Shown: one piece after another, positions 34,468 to 44,075 of the stretch
Numbering within the stretch: position 1 is the first letter of the stretch
Layout of the letters: each line of letters begins with the position of its first letter
Source of the DNA: Pedobacter sp. MR2016-24
GTDB taxonomy: Bacteria; Bacteroidota; Bacteroidia; Sphingobacteriales; Sphingobacteriaceae
DNA length: 64,000 nucleotides
Reading direction: 5' to 3'
NCBI RefSeq assembly: GCF_026239655.1
Contig: NZ_JAPIVO010000001.1
Coordinates: 1 to 64,000 of the forward strand
Made by a program: the position numbers and the translations under genes
The notes under the pieces: model-generated
The model's input: only the letters and a program-made list of their open reading frames with translations
The model's database searches: none
What the model was told of the DNA's origin: nothing

Positions 34468-35799
34468 TTAAGCCAGCAATTGTGCAATGGCTGATTTGGT
34501 TTTTTCAAAATTAAACTGATCGAGAATATGCTCCATCATTTGTTCTATTTCCGGGTTACACAGGTTACCTATGCTGCCCTCATGCGTATGGTTAACTTTC
34601 AAACCCGGCTCAAATGTACCATTTTCAATAGTCTCACCTACAATTTTATAAGCTTCTCTGAAAGGAACACCCTTTAAAGCAAGGTCGTTCACTACTTCAA
34701 CGCTAAACAGATAAGCATATTTTTTGTCCGTCAGAATATCCTCTTTGATATCGATATGCTGAAACATATAAGCAGTCATCTCCAGACATTCATTCAAAGA
34801 AGTAATAGAAGGGAAAAGATTTTCTTTCAGCAATTGCAAATCACGGTGATATCCCGATGGCAGATTAACCGTCATCATCGCAATCTCATTCGGCAATGCC
34901 TGAATTTTGTTGCAGCGTGAACGGATCAGTTCAAACACATCCGGATTCTTTTTATGCGGCATAATACTGGAACCTGTAGTCAGCTCATCAGGAAATTTGA
35001 TAAAACCAAAGTTCTGATTGATGAACAAACATACATCCATAGCCATTTTGGCGAGGGTAGCAGCAACAGATGACATTGCCTGTGCAAGTATTCTTTCTGT
35101 CTTGCCCCTGCCCATTTGTGCATAAACCACATTATAGTTCAGGTTCTCAAAACCAAGCAGACGAGTAGTCATAGTCCTGTTCAAAGGGAAAGAAGATCCA
35201 TAACCCGCAGCAGAACCTAAAGGATTCTTATTACAGATTTTCCAGGCAGCCAGCATTACTTCCATATCATCTACCAGACTTTCCGCATAAGCGCCAAACC
35301 AGAGCCCGAAAGACGATGGCATCGCAATCTGCAAATGCGTATAGCCGGGCATTAATTTATCCTGATGTGTATTACTCAACGCAATTAACTGCTGAAATAA
35401 AGAGGCCGAATTGTGCACCATTTCCTCAATCTGATCCCTGAAAAACAGCTTCAAATCTACCAGTACCTGATCATTTCGTGAACGTCCGCTGTGGATTTTT
35501 TTTCCTGCTTCGCCGATACGCTGTGTCAGCAGCCACTCCACCTGAGAGTGCACATCTTCCACCGTATCTTCAATCCGGAAATCACCTGCCTGAATTTCAG
35601 CGTAGATATTTTTAAGTTCTTCTTGTATGGCTGAAAGCTCCTCAGCAGTCAGCAGGCCGATACTTTCCAGCATCTCTACGTGTGCCAAAGAACCTAATAC
35701 ATCAAAAGCAGCCATCTGTAAATCCAGCTCCCTGTCTCTACCTACGGTAAAACTTTCAATGTCTTTATTTACTTCTATATTTTTTTGCCAGATCTTCAT
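34468..35799 (-). CDS. argH: argininosuccinate lyase
   Basis: A 443-residue fumarase/aspartase-superfamily enzyme splitting argininosuccinate to arginine and fumarate. Signature GSSIMPHKKNPDVFELIRSR, substrate loop HSGRSRNDQVLVDLKLF and MPGYTHLQIAMPSSFG are present. It starts after a 175-bp gap with its own promoter and a structured leader, unlike the tightly packed genes upstream. Confidence 0.96.
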   Translation of the reverse strand: MKIWQKNIEVNKDIESFTVGRDRELDLQMAAFDVLGSLAHVEMLESIGLLTAEELSAIQEELKNIYAEIQAGDFRIEDTVEDVHSQVEWLLTQRIGEAGKKIHSGRSRNDQVLVDLKLFFRDQIEEMVHNSASLFQQLIALSNTHQDKLMPGYTHLQIAMPSSFGLWFGAYAESLVDDMEVMLAAWKICNKNPLGSAAGYGSSFPLNRTMTTRLLGFENLNYNVVYAQMGRGKTERILAQAMSSVAATLAKMAMDVCLFINQNFGFIKFPDELTTGSSIMPHKKNPDVFELIRSRCNKIQALPNEIAMMTVNLPSGYHRDLQLLKENLFPSITSLNECLEMTAYMFQHIDIKEDILTDKKYAYLFSVEVVNDLALKGVPFREAYKIVGETIENGTFEPGLKVNHTHEGSIGNLCNPEIEQMMEHILDQFNFEKTKSAIAQLLA

Positions 35800-35828
35800 C
35801 GATATATGGATTTGTCTCGATTATGAAC

Positions 35829-35875
35829 CTATCATCAGCTGATCATTATGGCTGTGAAATTGTAGCCGATGATAG
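35829..35875 (-). promoter_or_regulatory. structured argH 5' leader
   Basis: CTATCATC (35829-35836) pairs with GATGATAG (35868-35875), and GGCT (35850-35853) with AGCC (35864-35867), giving one continuous stem on one side and a 13-nt bulge on the other. It lies within the leader from the promoter at 35928, and just before the argH start. Confidence 0.5.
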
Positions 35876-35927
35876 TTCCATTTGAGCTATTTAAAGCCCC
35901 TGTTAAGGAGCAAATATTAGTTGAGGG

Positions 35928-35935
35928 CAAAAATA
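35928..35935 (-). promoter_or_regulatory. argH promoter (-7 TATTTTTG)
   Basis: Exact TAnnTTTG on the minus strand, about 130 bp upstream of the argH ATG at 35799. It allows argH and the aminotransferase to be expressed separately from the upstream arg genes. Confidence 0.5.
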
Positions 35936-35974
35936 CAATAATTACCCGTTATGAGAAGGTCAGAATTGAACCGA

Positions 35975-37042
35975 CTATTTTCCGTTGATAACAGGTTTAA
36001 GCATCTCAATATATAATGTTATCCCCTCTGCTATTTCATCTACAAATACGTATTCATCAGCCATATGAGAACGAGCCGAATCACCCGGACCAACTTTTAC
36101 TGACGGAATACTTAATAAAGCCTGATCCGACGTTGTGGGCGAACCATAAGTGGTTCTTCCCAATGCAATGCCGGACTGAACTAGTGGATGTGCCTTATCA
36201 ATTGAGGAAGGCTTCAACCGCACAGAACGCGGCTGAACGTCACACGCAACATTGGTCCGTATGATCTTAAGTACTTCTTCATTGGTATAGGCATCTGTAA
36301 CACGTACATCCACTGTAAAAGTACAGGTAGCAGGCACTACGTTGTGCTGAGAACCTGCATTGATAATGGTTACAGACATTTTCAGCGGACCGAAAACTTC
36401 AGAGACTTTTGAAAATCTGTAGTTCCTGAACCACTCTATATCATTCAGCGCTTTATAAATCGCATTATCTCCTTCTTCTCTGGCAGCATGTCCTGCTTTT
36501 CCGGTTACCGTACAATCCAGTACCAGTAATCCGCGTTCCGCGATAGCCAGATTCATTTGAGTGGGCTCGCCTACGATAGCAAATTCCAATTCTCCAAGGT
36601 CAGGAATTACACATTCCAGTCCATTATTACCTGAAATTTCCTCTTCGGCAGTCGTGGCCAGACAAATATTATAAGTTAATTCTTCCTGGTCATAAAAATA
36701 CAGGAAGGCAGCGATTAAAGAAACCAGGCAACCACCCGCATCATTGCTCCCCAGACCAAAAAGTTTTCCTTCTTCTACTTTAGCCTCATAAGGATCTCTC
36801 GTATAACCCGAGTTAGGTTTCACTGTATCGTGATGTGAATTTAACAGCACTGTAGGCTTAGCAGCATCAAAATGCTTGTTATATGTCCATATATTATTCA
36901 GTTTACGGTGGGTCCTGATTCCCCTGTCTTTTAAAAATTGCTCAATTGTATCCGCAGTTTTGTCCTCCTCTTTACTGAAAGACTGAATACTGATCAATTC
37001 CTTAAGCAATGCTAAACTATCACTTTGCAGTGTTTCTATCAT
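35975..37042 (-). CDS. argE: M20-family N-acyl-ornithine/citrulline deacylase (ArgE type)
   Basis: A 355-residue zinc amidohydrolase. Metal and catalytic motifs are LLNSHHDTVKP, GLGSNDAGG, TTAEEEISG (catalytic Glu-Glu) and the dimerisation lid in the middle. In a cluster with an acylornithine transcarbamylase the substrate should be N-acylcitrulline, releasing citrulline for ArgG, rather than acetylornithine. It is 3 bp after proC. Confidence 0.88.
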   Translation of the reverse strand: MIETLQSDSLALLKELISIQSFSKEEDKTADTIEQFLKDRGIRTHRKLNNIWTYNKHFDAAKPTVLLNSHHDTVKPNSGYTRDPYEAKVEEGKLFGLGSNDAGGCLVSLIAAFLYFYDQEELTYNICLATTAEEEISGNNGLECVIPDLGELEFAIVGEPTQMNLAIAERGLLVLDCTVTGKAGHAAREEGDNAIYKALNDIEWFRNYRFSKVSEVFGPLKMSVTIINAGSQHNVVPATCTFTVDVRVTDAYTNEEVLKIIRTNVACDVQPRSVRLKPSSIDKAHPLVQSGIALGRTTYGSPTTSDQALLSIPSVKVGPGDSARSHMADEYVFVDEIAEGITLYIEMLKPVINGK

Positions 37043-37045
37043 AAT

Positions 37046-37864
37046 TTATTCCTTTGTATATAGTGCTCCGGCTTTAATTGCCGATAGCTTGATGCCTTTG
37101 ATTAATGAAGAACTGAAACCATTATGCTCCATTTCATTTAATCCGGCAATAGTACAGCCCTTCGGCGAAGTTACTTTATCTATTTCCTGTTCAGGATGCG
37201 ATTGCATCAATAACAGCAAATCTGCAGCCCCTTTGGCTGTTTGAACCGCCATTTTTAAAGCCTCATCTGCATGAAAACCGATTTCTACACCTCCTTGTGA
37301 GGCTGCACGGATAGCGCGCAAAAAGAAAGCAATACCACAAGCACACAATGCAGTAGCAGCAGTCATCAGATCTTCATTAATCTTTACCACAGCACCAACG
37401 GTTTCAAACATGCGCACTACTTCGTCAACATGTGCCGGAGCGGCATTGTCGGTCGCCACACAGGTCATCGACTGACCTATCGCAATAGCCGTATTGGGCA
37501 TTGCCCGGATCACTTCCACTCCGTCAGTTAATTTACTCCGTATATCTGCACAACTTACCCCTGAAGCAACAGAGATCACTACATGCCTGTTCACATCTAT
37601 TACCCCTGCAATCTGCTCCATCAACTGGTTCAACTGCTGAGGTAAAACAGCCAGTACAATCATATCAGAAGCGGCAACAACAGCTGCATTATCGGCGCTT
37701 AATAAAAAACCCTGATCAGCAAACTGATCAAGTTTAGAGAGATTTCTTCTGGTGAGGCTGATCTGATCTGCCATCACATAGTCTGCCTTCACGAGCCCTT
37801 TCGCGAGTGATATGCCTATATTACCGCTGCCCAATATGGCGATCTTGCCTGTAAACTTTTCCAT
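37046..37864 (-). CDS. proC: pyrroline-5-carboxylate reductase
   Basis: A 272-residue NAD(P)H-dependent reductase making proline. N-terminal IAILGSGNIGISLAKGLV is the Rossmann dinucleotide loop, VIRAMPNTAIAIGQSMT the conserved substrate segment, and DKVTSPKGCTIAGLNEMEHNG (shown here in part) the C-terminal signature. It lies inside the arg run, 1 bp after argB, linking proline synthesis with the glutamate-derived pathway. Confidence 0.95.
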   Translation of the reverse strand: MEKFTGKIAILGSGNIGISLAKGLVKADYVMADQISLTRRNLSKLDQFADQGFLLSADNAAVVAASDMIVLAVLPQQLNQLMEQIAGVIDVNRHVVISVASGVSCADIRSKLTDGVEVIRAMPNTAIAIGQSMTCVATDNAAPAHVDEVVRMFETVGAVVKINEDLMTAATALCACGIAFFLRAIRAASQGGVEIGFHADEALKMAVQTAKGAADLLLLMQSHPEQEIDKVTSPKGCTIAGLNEMEHNGFSSSLIKGIKLSAIKAGALYTKE

Positions 37865-37865
37865 C

Positions 37866-38654
37866 TTAATCGATTAATCTAGTGCCAAAACCTTGTAAAT
37901 TGATTTGTGAAAGCTCATCTGCCTTTCCAATATAAACAGCGCTAACACCTTTCTTTATAGCCTCAAAAGCATTATGCAGCTTAGGTATCATCCCGCCGGA
38001 GACCACTCCTTCTTCTTTTAAACCTTCAAATTCGCCACTCCTGATTTCTGTCACCAGGGATGATTCATCCTCCACATCACGTAACACCCCTTTTTTCTCG
38101 AAACAATAGATCAGGCGTGTTTCATAGTGGGCAGACATGGCCACAGCAACTGCCGAAGCAATCGTATCTGCATTTGTATTTAACAATTGTGTATCGCCAT
38201 CATGTGTAATTGCACATAAAACTGGTACCAGATTGCTGTTTAAAAGACTATTTAATGTGGTCACGGATACGGATGTTTCATCCAGATCACCTACAAAGCC
38301 ATAATCCACGGTTCCAACCGGTCGTTTAACTGCCTGAATTACATTTCCATCTGCCCCGGTCAACCCAATTGCATTGCAACCTTTAGCCTGCAACTGTGCA
38401 ACCATATTTTTATTGATCAGTCCCGCATACACCATCGTTACAATACGCAGTGTTTCGATATCGGTAATCCGTCTGCCCTCTACCATTTTTGGCTCTATGC
38501 CTAAAGAAACACCCAGTTCTGTAGCAATCTTCCCTCCGCCATGTACGAGGATTTTATCTCCCGGGAGCGCAGTAAAATCAAGCAGGAACTCATGGAGCTT
38601 ATGCGAATTATCTATTACGTTACCGCCAATCTTAATGATCGTTAACTGCTTCAT
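37866..38654 (-). CDS. argB: acetylglutamate kinase
   Basis: A 262-residue amino-acid kinase that phosphorylates N-acylglutamate. N-terminal IKIGGNVID, LVHGGGKIATELG, GRRITDIETLRIV, and C-terminal GVVSGGMIPKLHNAFEAIKKGV are present. It lacks the N-terminal helix used for arginine feedback in hexameric forms, so it is likely the short dimeric type. It starts 3 bp after the alpha/beta hydrolase. Confidence 0.95.
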   Translation of the reverse strand: MKQLTIIKIGGNVIDNSHKLHEFLLDFTALPGDKILVHGGGKIATELGVSLGIEPKMVEGRRITDIETLRIVTMVYAGLINKNMVAQLQAKGCNAIGLTGADGNVIQAVKRPVGTVDYGFVGDLDETSVSVTTLNSLLNSNLVPVLCAITHDGDTQLLNTNADTIASAVAVAMSAHYETRLIYCFEKKGVLRDVEDESSLVTEIRSGEFEGLKEEGVVSGGMIPKLHNAFEAIKKGVSAVYIGKADELSQINLQGFGTRLID

Positions 38655-38657
38655 TGT

Positions 38658-39617
38658 TTATTTTTTTAGGAAATCATTGATGAGTGCAAATTCTTTTTCA
38701 GGCTCTTCCATCTGTGGATTATGTCCTGATTTCTCAAACATGACGAACCGGGCCTGCGGACAATATTCTTTATATTTCACCATCATCCATGGTGTCGCCA
38801 CACGGTCAAAACGACCGCCAATAATCAATACAGGCATTTTGAGATCTTTCAGTTGTTTCCTGAAGTCGAAAGTTCCAATATCACTGCCCACATAGAAATC
38901 ACCATCGCGGCCTACCATCTGATAGTAAAGTTTGGTGTTCATACTGTTTGGATAGGGTTTCCTGCCTCTTGAAACAAATTTATCAGGATTATAAGCATAT
39001 AAAAATGCGTAAGGCACCCTGCCGTAAATTTCCTGGTGTAAATCATCACTTGACACAGCCCCCTTTTCACGGATCTTCATCAGTTCGTCCCACACTTCAG
39101 GATAATTCGTTTTAATTTCATGATTAGAGTTATCATCGTTCTCCTGCCACATTACATAACTGTGAAATGTGTTTGCCAGGATCAGGTGGCTTACATTTTG
39201 CGGATATTTAATTGCATAACCCTGCGCTACCAGTCCCCCGTAAGAGTGCCCCAATAAAGATACTTTACTCAATTTTAAGGCCTTACGTAGGCCCTCGATA
39301 TCTTCTATATCCCTTTGCAGGCTATAGGCAGAAACAACCTTCGCGGTGTCTGACTTCCCTCTGCCGAAGCCATCAAAATAAATCAGCTGATGATTTGATG
39401 CCGCAAGCGGGTCAAAACTCCGCAAACCCGGATGTGCTCCCCCTGGTCCGCCTGCAATAAAAATAAGCGGATCTCCTTCTCCTACCGTTACCACCCAGAG
39501 TTTAGCACCGTTAACAGTAATGTATTTACCATCAGTAAAGCTATCTACTGTTTTTTGTTGTCCAAAAGAGAGTGCTGCATAACACAACAGGCAGCATAAC
39601 AGACCTAATCTTTTCAT
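38658..39617 (-). CDS. exported alpha/beta hydrolase (prolyl aminopeptidase-like)
   Basis: A 319-residue serine hydrolase with a signal peptide (MKRLGLLCCLLCYAALSFGQ). GGPGGAHPGLR is the oxyanion-hole loop of the proline-iminopeptidase family, LGHSYGGLVAQGYA contains the nucleophile Ser, GGRFDRVATPW the Asp and KSGHNPQMEEP the His. Predicted periplasmic peptidase or esterase. It sits between argF' and argB on the same strand, which is unexpected for a secreted enzyme; a role in salvaging proline or arginine peptides is only inference. ATG 39617 is preferred over 39623. Confidence 0.85.
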   Translation of the reverse strand: MKRLGLLCCLLCYAALSFGQQKTVDSFTDGKYITVNGAKLWVVTVGEGDPLIFIAGGPGGAHPGLRSFDPLAASNHQLIYFDGFGRGKSDTAKVVSAYSLQRDIEDIEGLRKALKLSKVSLLGHSYGGLVAQGYAIKYPQNVSHLILANTFHSYVMWQENDDNSNHEIKTNYPEVWDELMKIREKGAVSSDDLHQEIYGRVPYAFLYAYNPDKFVSRGRKPYPNSMNTKLYYQMVGRDGDFYVGSDIGTFDFRKQLKDLKMPVLIIGGRFDRVATPWMMVKYKEYCPQARFVMFEKSGHNPQMEEPEKEFALINDFLKK

Positions 39618-39639
39618 AATCAAATGATTTTATGTAATG

Positions 39640-39665
39640 AAACCCGCATGTTTACATGCAGGTTT
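39640..39665. terminator. hairpin between argF' and the hydrolase
   Basis: AAACC-C-GCATG (39640-39650) pairs with CATGC-A-GGTTT (39655-39665) with one mismatch. The longer T-run is on the plus strand (CCTTTTTT); on the minus strand only TTT follows. It may reduce read-through into the hydrolase-argB part. Confidence 0.5.
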
Positions 39666-39693
39666 CCTTTTTTATGTTGCAATAAAACGCTGG

Positions 39694-40665
39694 CTAAGAT
39701 AGGTTTTGTAACAGTTCTTTCAAAACTGCCTGCGCCGCCCACAAACGGTTTCCTGCTTCATGGATCACCAGAGAATTAGGTCCGTCCAGTATTTCTGACG
39801 ATAATTCAAGATCCCTGCGCACAGGCAAGCAATGCATTACTTTAGCGTCATTTGTACCTTTCAGCTTCTCATTATTCATCATCCAGCCGTCGGGGTAGGT
39901 CAATACCTTACCATATTCTTTAAAGCTGGACCAATTTTTTACATAAATATAATCTGCTCCTTTAAGCGCTTCTTCGAGGTTATACATAATGTTCGCCCCC
40001 GGAGTAAAGTCTGCTGAAAGCTCATAACCTTCTGGCTGTACAATTGTAAAATCAAGCATATTTTGTTCCTGTGCTTTACACATCCACTCCGAAAAAGAGT
40101 TAGGAACAGCCTGTGGTAATGCTTTTACATGTGGTGCCCATGCCAGAACCACTTTAGGCTTCTCAGTACCTTTCCATGTTTCCTTTATCGTAACCAGATC
40201 GGCAAGACTCTGCAGGGGATGACGTGTAGCACTTTCTAAACTCACTACAGGTACACCACAATATTTGATGAACTTATTAAAAAAGTCCTCATTATAATCT
40301 TCATCTCTGTTGGTCAGCTTTGGAAAAGAACGCAGACCTAAGATATCACAATACTGCCCCATTACTGCTGCAGCTTCACGAATATGCTCAACTGTAGTGC
40401 CGTTCATCACCACACCGTCTTCTGTTTCCAGTGCCCAGCCTTCTTTATCCATATTCATCACCATGACACTCATACCTAAGTTAATGGCTGCTTTCTGGGT
40501 ACTCAAACGCGTACGCAGGCTGGGATTCAAGAAAACAAGTCCCAGTGTTTTGTTTTTTCCTAAATGCTGATCTGCGTAAGGATTGGCTTTCAGCTGCAGG
40601 GCATCCTCTACCAGCTGACTGATGTCTTCAACATCTTTTACTGAGGTGAATTGGTTCATTTTCAT
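39694..40665 (-). CDS. argF': N-acylornithine transcarbamylase (ArgF')
   Basis: A 323-residue transcarbamylase of the N-succinyl/N-acetylornithine type, making N-acylcitrulline. Carbamoyl-phosphate motif FLNPSLRTRLSTQKA replaces the STRT of ordinary OTCase; ATRHPLQSLADL and MHCLPVRRDLEL follow. At the position known from structural work to set acetyl versus succinyl preference (Glu in Xanthomonas, Pro in Bacteroides fragilis) this protein has Val92, in NGTTVEHIREA. The start overlaps the argD stop (ATGA), supporting ATG 40665. Confidence 0.92.
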   Translation of the reverse strand: MKMNQFTSVKDVEDISQLVEDALQLKANPYADQHLGKNKTLGLVFLNPSLRTRLSTQKAAINLGMSVMVMNMDKEGWALETEDGVVMNGTTVEHIREAAAVMGQYCDILGLRSFPKLTNRDEDYNEDFFNKFIKYCGVPVVSLESATRHPLQSLADLVTIKETWKGTEKPKVVLAWAPHVKALPQAVPNSFSEWMCKAQEQNMLDFTIVQPEGYELSADFTPGANIMYNLEEALKGADYIYVKNWSSFKEYGKVLTYPDGWMMNNEKLKGTNDAKVMHCLPVRRDLELSSEILDGPNSLVIHEAGNRLWAAQAVLKELLQNLS

Positions 40666-41795
40666 CCTTGTAATGCGATTTTAAAATTTTCAAGAAAATG
40701 ATCAGCATGTGCTTTAGTAAGATTTAAAGCAGGGAGTAATCTGATCACATTTGGCTTTGCTTCACCAGTAAAAATATGCTGGTTAAATAACAGGTTCTTT
40801 TTCACCTGGTTAAGTTCTTCAGGCAATTCGATTCCGATCATCAGACCACGACCTCTCACCTCTTTCACTACTTCAAATTTCTTTAATTCTTCGATCAGAT
40901 AATTACCTACTTCAGCGGCATTAGCCATCAGGTTATCCTCTTCCATTATTTCGAGAACTGCCAATGCGGCTGCACAAGCGAGGTGATTACCACCAAAAGT
41001 AGTTCCCAGCATATAATGCCATGGTTTGAACTTCGGTGCAATGGAAATACCCGCTACAGGAAAGCCATTGCCCATACCTTTGGCCATTGTATATACATCA
41101 GCCTCAACACCTGCATAATCATGAGAGTAAAAATGACCTGTTCTGCCATAACCACATTGTACACTGTCAGCTATGTAGACCGCATTATACTGATCACACA
41201 AAGAACGGATCAACTGCAGGAATGGAATAGAAGCCTCTCTGATACCACCAACACCTTGTATTCCTTCAATAATGACTGAACTGATCTCCTGACCAAATTC
41301 TTCAAAAGCATTTTTTAAGGCCGCTTCGTCATTGAAAGGCAGGAATACGACATGGTCAGTTTCGTTAACAGGGGCAATGATTTTAGGATTGTCTGTGGCC
41401 GACACCGCCAGCGAAGTACGCCCGTGAAAAGCACCTTTAAAGGCAATTACTTTTTTCCTTCCGTTATAGAAAGAAGCCATCTTTAACGCATTCTCATTTG
41501 CTTCTGCACCAGAATTACATAAAAAAAGCTGAAAATCAGTTTTCCCCGAAACTTTGCCCAGCTTTTCAGCGAGTTCAACCTGCAAGGGGATCTTAACAGA
41601 ATTAGAATAGAATCCGACTTTATTCAACTGATCCGTTAAACGTTTGACATAATGAGGGTGAGTATGGCCAATAGAAATCACAGCATGGCCGCCATATAAA
41701 TCTAAATATTCCTGTCCTTCGGCATCCCATACAGTGCTTCCGGCAGCTTTAACAATTTCTATATTATTTAGTGGGTATACATCGAATAAATTCAT
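40662..41795 (-). CDS. argD: acetylornithine aminotransferase
   Basis: A 377-residue class III PLP aminotransferase converting N-acylglutamate semialdehyde to N-acylornithine. Family motifs YLDLYGGHAVISIGHTHP, FLCNSGAEANENALKMA, AFKGAFHGRTSLA, YIADSVQCGYGRTG and TMAKGMGNGFPVAG (PLP lysine) are all present. It overlaps argF' by 4 bp and follows argC by about 100 bp. Confidence 0.94.
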   Translation of the reverse strand: MNLFDVYPLNNIEIVKAAGSTVWDAEGQEYLDLYGGHAVISIGHTHPHYVKRLTDQLNKVGFYSNSVKIPLQVELAEKLGKVSGKTDFQLFLCNSGAEANENALKMASFYNGRKKVIAFKGAFHGRTSLAVSATDNPKIIAPVNETDHVVFLPFNDEAALKNAFEEFGQEISSVIIEGIQGVGGIREASIPFLQLIRSLCDQYNAVYIADSVQCGYGRTGHFYSHDYAGVEADVYTMAKGMGNGFPVAGISIAPKFKPWHYMLGTTFGGNHLACAAALAVLEIMEEDNLMANAAEVGNYLIEELKKFEVVKEVRGRGLMIGIELPEELNQVKKNLLFNQHIFTGEAKPNVIRLLPALNLTKAHADHFLENFKIALQG

Positions 41796-41892
41796 CTTTT
41801 AAAGGTTTTGGCTGATGTGATCAGCTTTCATTTGATACTGATCACATCGGGATTAATAATAAAATTGATAAGGATGATTTTGCGCAACAAAC

Positions 41893-42864
41893 TTAGAAAG
41901 CTGTCGCTTTAAGCCGCAGCCCCTGCTGCTCATCTAATCCAAACATCAAGTTCATATTCTGCACAGCTTGTCCGCTTGCACCTTTTAATAAATTATCAAT
42001 AATACTGATGATCAACAATTTATTGCCATGTTTTTCTACATGCACAAATGCCTTATTGGTATTGACCACCTGTTTAAGGTTGATTTCCTTTTTACTTACC
42101 TGTGTAAAAGGATGTTCCGCATAAAAATCTTCGTATAATCTTTCAGCCTCTTCAGCAGAAAGGTCACTTTCTACATATGCAGCGGCAAGAATCCCTCTGG
42201 TAAAATCACCACGCTGAGGGATAAAGTTCAATACCGTATCAAATGCAGGATCCAGTTGCAGCAGGCTTTCCCCTATTTCATTCAGGTGCTGATGATCAAA
42301 AGCCTTATAAACAGATAAGTTATTGTTTCTCCAGCTAAAATGAGTGGTTGCAGAAAGACTTTGTCCTGCTCCGGTAGAGCCGGTTGTCGCGTTGATATGT
42401 ACCTCGTTTTGAATCAGTCCTTTTGCAGCGAGCGGTAGTAAAGCCAACTGGATACAAGTGGCGAAACAACCTGGATTGGCAATATAAGCTGCTGTTTTGA
42501 TACGTTCCCTGTTTAATTCAGGTAATCCGTAAATCCATTTTTCAGCTGCATTTGCAGCCAGTCTGAAATCCTGACTAAGATCAATGATCTTAATTCCTGC
42601 CGGGACAAGGTTTGCATCAAGAAATTTCTTTGCATCACCATGGCCCACACAAAGAAAAAGGACATCTATATCAAAAGATAGCTCCCCAGTAAACCTCAAA
42701 TCTGTATCACCGAGCAAATCTGTATGCACATCAGTAATCAGGTTGCCCTGATTACTTGTACTGTTTACAAAAGCAATGGTTACAGCCGGATGGTTCACCA
42801 GCAGGCGCAGCATTTCGCCGCCAGTATAACCAGCACCGCCAATTATACCTGCTCTAACCTTCAT
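41893..42864 (-). CDS. argC: N-acetyl-gamma-glutamyl-phosphate reductase
   Basis: A 323-residue NADPH-dependent reductase. N-terminal AGIIGGAGYTGGEMLRLL is the dinucleotide loop, YIANPGCFATCIQLALLPL contains the active-site Cys, and FIPQRGDFTRGI and GASGQAVQNMNLMFGL complete the fold. It overlaps the argG end by 11 bp, so it is translationally linked. Confidence 0.95.
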   Translation of the reverse strand: MKVRAGIIGGAGYTGGEMLRLLVNHPAVTIAFVNSTSNQGNLITDVHTDLLGDTDLRFTGELSFDIDVLFLCVGHGDAKKFLDANLVPAGIKIIDLSQDFRLAANAAEKWIYGLPELNRERIKTAAYIANPGCFATCIQLALLPLAAKGLIQNEVHINATTGSTGAGQSLSATTHFSWRNNNLSVYKAFDHQHLNEIGESLLQLDPAFDTVLNFIPQRGDFTRGILAAAYVESDLSAEEAERLYEDFYAEHPFTQVSKKEINLKQVVNTNKAFVHVEKHGNKLLIISIIDNLLKGASGQAVQNMNLMFGLDEQQGLRLKATAF

Positions 42865-44047
42865 CGCTATTCACTTTATGCCAGATCATTACCTGGTTGC
42901 CGAATATTTTTGAAAATCCTTTCACATCTTCGCCAGACCATGCGTTGTTCATCTCTCCGTAACTTCCGAATTTATTACTCATCAGGTCGTGGTTAGACTC
43001 AATACCGATGATCTGGAAACGGTAAGGCAATAATTCTACAAAAACTTTTCCGCTTACCGTTTTCTGCGTATCAGCTAAAAAGGCTTCAATATTACGCATC
43101 ACGGGATCGTGAAACTGACCTTCATGCAACCAGTTTCCATAAAAAGAACCCAATTGTTCTTTCCAGGACAGCTGCCATTTGGTTAGCGTATGTTTTTCTA
43201 AAGTATGGTGTGCTTTGATAATCACCATTGGTGCTGCAGCTTCAAAACCCACACGTCCTTTAATCCCTATAATTGTATCTCCAACATGGATATCGCGACC
43301 AATACCGTAAGGCTGTGCAATGGCCTGCAGCTTCTGAATCGCTTTTACCGGGGATAATGCTTCGCCGTCAATCCCTGTAAGCTCCCCTTTTTCAAACGTA
43401 AGTTCAAGCTTACGGCTGGCTGTTTCCGTAACCTGCGTAGGCCATGCTTCTTCAGGTAATGTCTGGTCTGAAGTTAAAGTTTCCTTTCCTCCTACAGACG
43501 TTCCCCAAAGCCCTTTATTAATTGAATATCTGGCTTTTTCTGCACTATATGATACACCATGGTTTTCCAGGTATTCGATTTCCGCTTCGCGGGATAATTT
43601 TAAATCTCTTATCGGTGTGATAATCTCAACATTAGGAATAATGATATTAAAAATCATATCAAAACGTACCTGATCATTACCAGCACCGGTGCTGCCATGG
43701 GCAACGTAATCTGCACCTATCTTTTTTACATAATTTGCTATGGCTGTGGCCTGGCTTACACGTTCTGCACTTACAGAAAGCGGATAGGTTGCATTTTTCA
43801 GTACATTCCCAAATACCAGGTATTTAATACATCCTTCATAATAATTCGTAGTTTCATCTACTACAGCATGGGAAACAACACCTAAAGCATAAGCGCGTTT
43901 TTCTATTTCCTGCAGTTCTTCGTCCGAAAAACCACCAGTATTTACAATCACAGAGTGAACTTCAAGTCCACGGTCCTGTGCCAGGTAAATACAGCAAAAT
44001 GAAGTATCTAAACCTCCGCTAAAAGCTAAAACTACTTTCTTCTTCAT
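42854..44047 (-). CDS. argG: argininosuccinate synthase
   Basis: A 397-residue ATP-pyrophosphatase ligating citrulline and aspartate. P-loop LAFSGGLDTSFCCIYL, GSTGAGNDQVRFDMIF and TPIRDLKLSREAEIEYLE are diagnostic. It follows the GNAT gene by 28 bp and overlaps argC. Normal length. Confidence 0.96.
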   Translation of the reverse strand: MKKKVVLAFSGGLDTSFCCIYLAQDRGLEVHSVIVNTGGFSDEELQEIEKRAYALGVVSHAVVDETTNYYEGCIKYLVFGNVLKNATYPLSVSAERVSQATAIANYVKKIGADYVAHGSTGAGNDQVRFDMIFNIIIPNVEIITPIRDLKLSREAEIEYLENHGVSYSAEKARYSINKGLWGTSVGGKETLTSDQTLPEEAWPTQVTETASRKLELTFEKGELTGIDGEALSPVKAIQKLQAIAQPYGIGRDIHVGDTIIGIKGRVGFEAAAPMVIIKAHHTLEKHTLTKWQLSWKEQLGSFYGNWLHEGQFHDPVMRNIEAFLADTQKTVSGKVFVELLPYRFQIIGIESNHDLMSNKFGSYGEMNNAWSGEDVKGFSKIFGNQVMIWHKVNSDEG

Positions 44048-44075
44048 GATTTTATTGTAAATTATATATCAGCTA

